Positions 16,263-16,693 of a stretch of 16,693 nt of DNA are shown piece after piece (the first letter of the stretch is position 1; each line of letters starts with the position of its first letter). Origin of the DNA: Anaerolineae bacterium (GTDB taxonomy: Bacteria > Chloroflexota > Anaerolineae > JADYZS01); assembly GCA_020853075.1 (NCBI GenBank), contig JADYZS010000136.1, forward strand, positions 1 to 16,693, given 5' to 3'. Under the pieces are notes generated by a model. That model ran no database searches and had not been told where the DNA came from. It saw only the letters and a program-made list of their open reading frames with translations. Made by a program: the position numbers and the translations under genes.

Positions 16263-16305
16263 AGCGGGAGCGGAGATTGCTGCGGCGGCCTTCTTCGCTC
16301 CCGCT
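16263..16305 (+). terminator. Inverted repeat after sufD, possible operon-end hairpin
   Basis: AGCGGGAGCG (16263-16272) pairs with CGCTCCCGCT (16296-16305) across 23 bases; two further pairs (one G-U) extend it inward. It begins 72 bases after the sufD stop. No T-run follows, so an intrinsic terminator is uncertain; it could equally be a dispersed palindrome. Confidence 0.35.
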
Positions 16306-16327
16306 TGCTCAAGCAGATAGTTGAGCA
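16306..16327. promoter_or_regulatory. 7-bp perfect inverted repeat upstream of the rhodanese gene
   Basis: TGCTCAA (16306-16312) and TTGAGCA (16321-16327) flank eight bases. The element abuts the preceding GC-rich palindrome and lies about 55 bases before the rhodanese ATG. It could be an operator or an extension of the hairpin. A TGC-TAGAAT sequence (16354-16362) resembles an extended -10 but would start transcription at the ribosome binding site, so no promoter is called. Confidence 0.3.
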
Positions 16328-16382
16328 TCCGCCTTATATTTCCAGCCAGACTCTGCTAGAATTGCACAGGAGGATTGCGAGT

Positions 16383-16693
16383 ATGCCAGGCGACAGTTAT
16401 GCACATCCAGAGGTGTTGGTGGAGACCGGGTGGCTCGCCCAACACCTGAACGATAAGAATCTGCGCATCGTGGAATCGGACGAGGACATCCTGTTGTACG
16501 AGACCGGCCACATCCCTGGTGCAGTCAAGATAGATTGGGTGGCCGATCTGAACGACCGCGTGCGGCGCGACTACCTGGACAGGGACCAGTTCGCGCGACT
16601 GGTCGGCTCCAAAGGCATCGGCAACGACACGACGGTCATCTTCTACGGCGACAAAAACAACTGGTGGGCTACCTATGCCTTCTGGGTCTTCCA
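16383..16693 (+). CDS. Thiosulfate sulfurtransferase (rhodanese), 3'-truncated by window edge
   Basis: 103 codons are present before the right edge. The N-terminal rhodanese domain is recognisable: [39 protein letters not shown] (the GHIPGA loop typical of rhodaneses), [37 protein letters not shown] and [14 protein letters not shown]. This matches tandem-domain thiosulfate:cyanide sulfurtransferases of about 280 residues. Their active-site cysteine is in the second domain, which is outside the window, so activity cannot be judged. AGGAGG (16368-16373) precedes ATG 16383 by nine bases. No signal peptide is seen, so it is cytoplasmic. It lies 192 bases after sufD in the same direction and could supply or handle sulfane sulfur near the Fe-S machinery; that link is inference. 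Confidence 0.9.
   Translation, partial: MPGDSYAHPEVLVETGWLAQHLNDKNLRIVESDEDILLYETGHIPGAVKIDWVADLNDRVRRDYLDRDQFARLVGSKGIGNDTTVIFYGDKNNWWATYAFWVF

Noticed and set aside
16354..16362. Extended -10 promoter for the rhodanese gene.
   Set aside because: The implied transcription start would fall on the AGGAGG ribosome binding site, and the -35 match is poor.

Overview
The window reads as chromosomal DNA of a GC-rich bacterium, most likely a member of the Chloroflexota (Anaerolineae-like). That assignment is an inference. It rests on the sufR-C-B-D gene order with a SufR-type regulator, the style of the Suf and rhodanese proteins, a very long cytoplasmic TPR protein, and an intergenic palindrome of the CCCCTCTCCCGC type. 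All supported genes are on the + strand.

Region 1 (1-11094) is an unusual two-gene unit. The first gene enters from the left edge already inside a P-loop. It encodes the remainder of a NACHT-like STAND NTPase followed by about 75-80 TPR repeats, more than 3,100 residues in the window. Twenty-eight bases later is a 559-residue cytoplasmic protein with the layout of the gingipain (peptidase C25) caspase fold. Both positions expected to carry the catalytic His and Cys hold other residues (Arg275 and Gly322), and an unrecognised C-terminal domain carries a CX3CX3C cysteine cluster. The pair looks like a signal-sensing NTPase with a pseudo-peptidase partner. It is the best candidate here for an undescribed system; a role in biological conflict or signalling is a hypothesis.

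Region 2 (11095-11682) has no gene. It holds a GC-rich hairpin just after the pseudo-peptidase gene, two 41-bp direct-repeat units that each end in a perfect DnaA-box sequence, a 13-bp perfect palindrome resembling a dispersed REP/MITE-like repeat, and an AT-rich promoter with an overlapping inverted repeat in front of sufR.

Region 3 (11683-16190) is an iron-sulfur cluster assembly operon: sufR (Fe-S-sensing repressor), sufC (ATPase), sufB and sufD (scaffold). SufR probably represses its own operon when clusters are sufficient; SufBC2D builds clusters. No SufS or SufU is in the window. RNA hairpins sit in the sufC-sufB and sufB-sufD gaps, and the latter includes two mutually exclusive stems, one of which covers the sufD ribosome binding site.

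Region 4 (16191-16693) is a 192-bp gap with two inverted repeats, then the first 103 codons of a thiosulfate sulfurtransferase (rhodanese) cut off by the right edge.
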